A stretch of DNA of 14,145 bases from Lamprobacter sp964516305 (GTDB lineage: Bacteria; Pseudomonadota; Gammaproteobacteria; Chromatiales; Chromatiaceae), in assembly GCA_964516305.1 (NCBI GenBank), contig CAZEZH010000091.1, positions 1 to 14,145 on the forward strand. The letters run 5' to 3'. The notes under the pieces are model-generated. The model saw only the letters and a program-made list of their open reading frames with translations, was not told the origin of the DNA and made no database searches. Shown in pieces: positions 12,382 to 14,145 of this stretch. Position 1 is the stretch's first letter; every line of letters begins with the position of its first letter. The position numbers and the translations under genes were made by a program.

Positions 12382-14145
12382 TCAATGGCCGATTTTCTCC
12401 GATTCCGGCTTGGCCTCCGAGGGAATCTTCTGCCGATGCGGTGCGATCAGCTCGCCGATCTTGTCGCCGATCCACTGGAACATGACGTAGAGGCCCGGGA
12501 TCACCAGGATACCGAAGATGGTCGCGGCCAACATGCCGCCAAGCACCGTGAAGCCGAGGTGAATCCGCGAGTTGGCGCCAGCACCGGTGGCCAGCACCAG
12601 CGGCAGCAGGCCGATGATGAACGCCATGGCCGTCATCAGCACGGCCCGGAAACGCATCCGCGCGCCGGTCAGTGCCGCCTCGAATCGACTCTTGCCATCC
12701 TCGCGCTGCTCCTTCGCGAACTCAACGATCAGGATCGCATTCTTGGCCGCGAGCCCGATCAGCAGGATCAAGCCGATCTGGGTATAGAGATCGTTGTCGA
12801 GTCCGACCAGCCAGACCGTGAAGAGCGCGCCCAGGATCGCGATCGCCACCGAGGTCAGCACCGAGAACGGAATCGCCCAGCTCTCGTAAAGCGCGACCAG
12901 GAACAGGTAACCAAACAGCACGGCCAACGCGAAGATCGCGGCCTCGCCGCCAGCGCTCTGTTGCGCCTCCTGAAACGACATCCCGGTCCATTCGTAGCTG
13001 TACCCGTCCGGCAATGCCTGCTTTGCCGCCTCTTCCATCGCCGCCATCGCGTCGCCGGTGGAGTAACCGGGTGCTGGGCTGCCGTTGATGGCCGCTGTCA
13101 TGAACTGGTTGTAGTGAAAGACCAGATCGGCACCGAGCTCATTGCGGATCTCAGCCACCTCGGCAATCGGTACCATGTTGCCCGCGTTCGAGCGCACATA
13201 GGTGCTACCGATGTTTTCGGCCGCCTTGCGCGCATCCTGCTCACCCTGGAGATTGACCTGGAAGGTCCGGCCGAGGTAGGTGAAATTGTTGACATAGGTG
13301 CTCCCGAACACCGATTGCATGGTGTTGAACAGGGTCGCGATGGGGATGTCCAAGTACTCCGCCTTGGTGCGGTTGAGATCCAGAAACAGCCGCGGCGTAT
13401 CGGCGCTGAAGGTCGAGTAGGCCTGCGCAATCCGCGGGTCTTGATTGGCGGTGGCGAGCAGGCCTTTCAGCACCTGAGTGAGCGCTTCGGGCGACTGGCC
13501 ACCGAGGGCTTCGAGCTGCATCGTAAAGCCACCAGCGTTCCCGAGACCCGGGATCGGCGGAGGCGGAAAGACCAGGATGTTGGCACCCGGAATGGCATTA
13601 TACTGGGCGGTCAGTCTCTTGATCAGCGCACCGATCTGGGTCTCTGGCGTCCTGCGCTCATCCCAAGGCTTGAGCACAATGACCCCAAGTCCGCTATTGG
13701 ACGACACCGAGTTCGTCAGGATGCTGAACCCTGCGACCGATAGGACGTTCTCGACACCAGGCGCCTTTTCGGCGATCTCCCGCGTCTGCTTCAGGATCTC
13801 GGAGGTGCGCGGCAGCGATGCACCGCTTGGCAGGCTCGCATCGAGATAGAGCACGCCCTGATCTTCGTTGGGCAAGAATCCGCTCGGCAGGCGATCGATC
13901 AAGACGGCCGAGGCGATGCCAACGGCAATGATGATGAGGCCAGCGATTGCCGAGCGCCGAGCGATCAATGCCACCACCCGGACATAGCCGTTACGTGTCC
14001 CTTCGAGCCCTGCATTGAACCACTTGAAGGGGCCACGCTTTGCCGTCTTCGGGGTACCGAGGAACAGCGACGTCAGCACCGGCGATAGGGTGAGCGCATT
14101 CACCGCCGAGATCGCAACCGCCGCCGAGATGGTGACCGCGAACTG
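12382..14145 (-). CDS. RND multidrug efflux pump inner-membrane subunit, AcrB type (partial)
   Basis: The C-terminal 587 residues of an HAE1-family proton-driven pump; the gene runs off the right edge. The GTG at 14103 is an internal valine codon, because the frame stays open and conserved beyond it (QFAVTISAAVAIS equals the AcrB segment around residue 470). Visible in order: the end of the first membrane half, a TM near IAGLIIIAVGIASAVLI, the second porter domain beginning LPNEDQGVLYLDASLP, SYEWTGMSFQEA before the second TM bundle, LYESWAIPFSVL, and GLAAKNAILIVEFAK, whose first Lys matches AcrB Lys940 of the proton relay. The Asp407/408 pair is outside the window. It would work with a periplasmic adaptor and a TolC-type channel. 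It converges with the sensor gene and the Uma2 remnant. Substrates cannot be predicted. Confidence 0.95.
   Translation of the reverse strand, partial: QFAVTISAAVAISAVNALTLSPVLTSLFLGTPKTAKRGPFKWFNAGLEGTRNGYVRVVALIARRSAIAGLIIIAVGIASAVLIDRLPSGFLPNEDQGVLYLDASLPSGASLPRTSEILKQTREIAEKAPGVENVLSVAGFSILTNSVSSNSGLGVIVLKPWDERRTPETQIGALIKRLTAQYNAIPGANILVFPPPPIPGLGNAGGFTMQLEALGGQSPEALTQVLKGLLATANQDPRIAQAYSTFSADTPRLFLDLNRTKAEYLDIPIATLFNTMQSVFGSTYVNNFTYLGRTFQVNLQGEQDARKAAENIGSTYVRSNAGNMVPIAEVAEIRNELGADLVFHYNQFMTAAINGSPAPGYSTGDAMAAMEEAAKQALPDGYSYEWTGMSFQEAQQSAGGEAAIFALAVLFGYLFLVALYESWAIPFSVLTSVAIAILGALFTVWLVGLDNDLYTQIGLILLIGLAAKNAILIVEFAKEQREDGKSRFEAALTGARMRFRAVLMTAMAFIIGLLPLVLATGAGANSRIHLGFTVLGGMLAATIFGILVIPGLYVMFQWIGDKIGELIAPHRQKIPSEAKPESEKIGH

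Noticed and set aside
12385..13743. 452-codon open frame on the plus strand
   Set aside because: It is antisense to the conserved RND pump gene; its Arg/Asp/Gln/His-rich translation has no domain and is a GC-driven shadow.
14101..14103. GTG as start of the RND gene
   Set aside because: Conserved AcrB-like sequence continues upstream to the window edge, so this is an internal Val codon.
1..14145. CRISPR arrays, tRNA or rRNA genes, insertion sequences
   Set aside because: No spaced direct repeats, cloverleaf-type sequences, transposase genes or target duplications were seen by reading both strands; short repeats found are within genes or simple palindromes.

Overview
The window is GC-rich DNA from a gammaproteobacterium. 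The house-keeping proteins (UbiG, IspH, YgfZ) read almost like their E. coli homologues, and in IspH the cysteine positions match the E. coli numbering exactly. The gene mix (a SoxW-like periplasmic thioredoxin, an IspH-ThiO pair, Uma2 and toxin-antitoxin debris) would suit a Chromatiales-type purple sulfur bacterium. That assignment is inference; nothing here is a taxonomic marker.

Layout. 1-2909, minus strand: a secreted thioredoxin-fold protein (39-629), a 430-base gap holding the decayed tail of a UPF0175-type antitoxin and a large inverted repeat, then an RNB-domain exoribonuclease (1059-2909) with a TTG start and a strongly folded leader. 3145-4188, plus strand: ygfZ. 4449-6940, plus strand: a tightly packed unit of ubiG, a MupP/Gph-type HAD phosphatase and a squalene/phytoene-synthase-family protein with a degenerate active site. 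6976-7565, minus strand: a Doc toxin and its ribbon-helix-helix-like antitoxin, converging on the previous unit. 8112-10210, plus strand: ispH and thiO overlapping by ATGA behind an extended -10 promoter. 10262-12043, plus strand: a membrane sensor that joins a periplasmic dCache-like domain to a cytoplasmic AlbA_2/Schlafen domain. 12062-12288: a frameshifted, truncated Uma2 gene. 12382 to the right edge, minus strand: the C-terminal half of an AcrB-type RND pump.

How they work together. UbiG completes ubiquinone, IspH makes the IPP/DMAPP for its tail, and ThiO supplies dehydroglycine for the thiamine thiazole, which shares the precursor DXP with the IspH pathway. YgfZ supports Fe-S proteins such as IspH. 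The phosphatase next to ubiG resembles MupP of peptidoglycan recycling more than phosphoglycolate phosphatase.

The most unusual item is the dCache-TM-AlbA_2 protein at 10262-12043. Its cytoplasmic domain keeps the E-x4-E-x-K motif and a downstream DDG that line up with the acidic nuclease site of Schlafen proteins, so it could be a ligand-controlled, membrane-tethered RNase or nucleic-acid-binding effector. I found no CRISPR array, tRNA, rRNA or complete insertion sequence.
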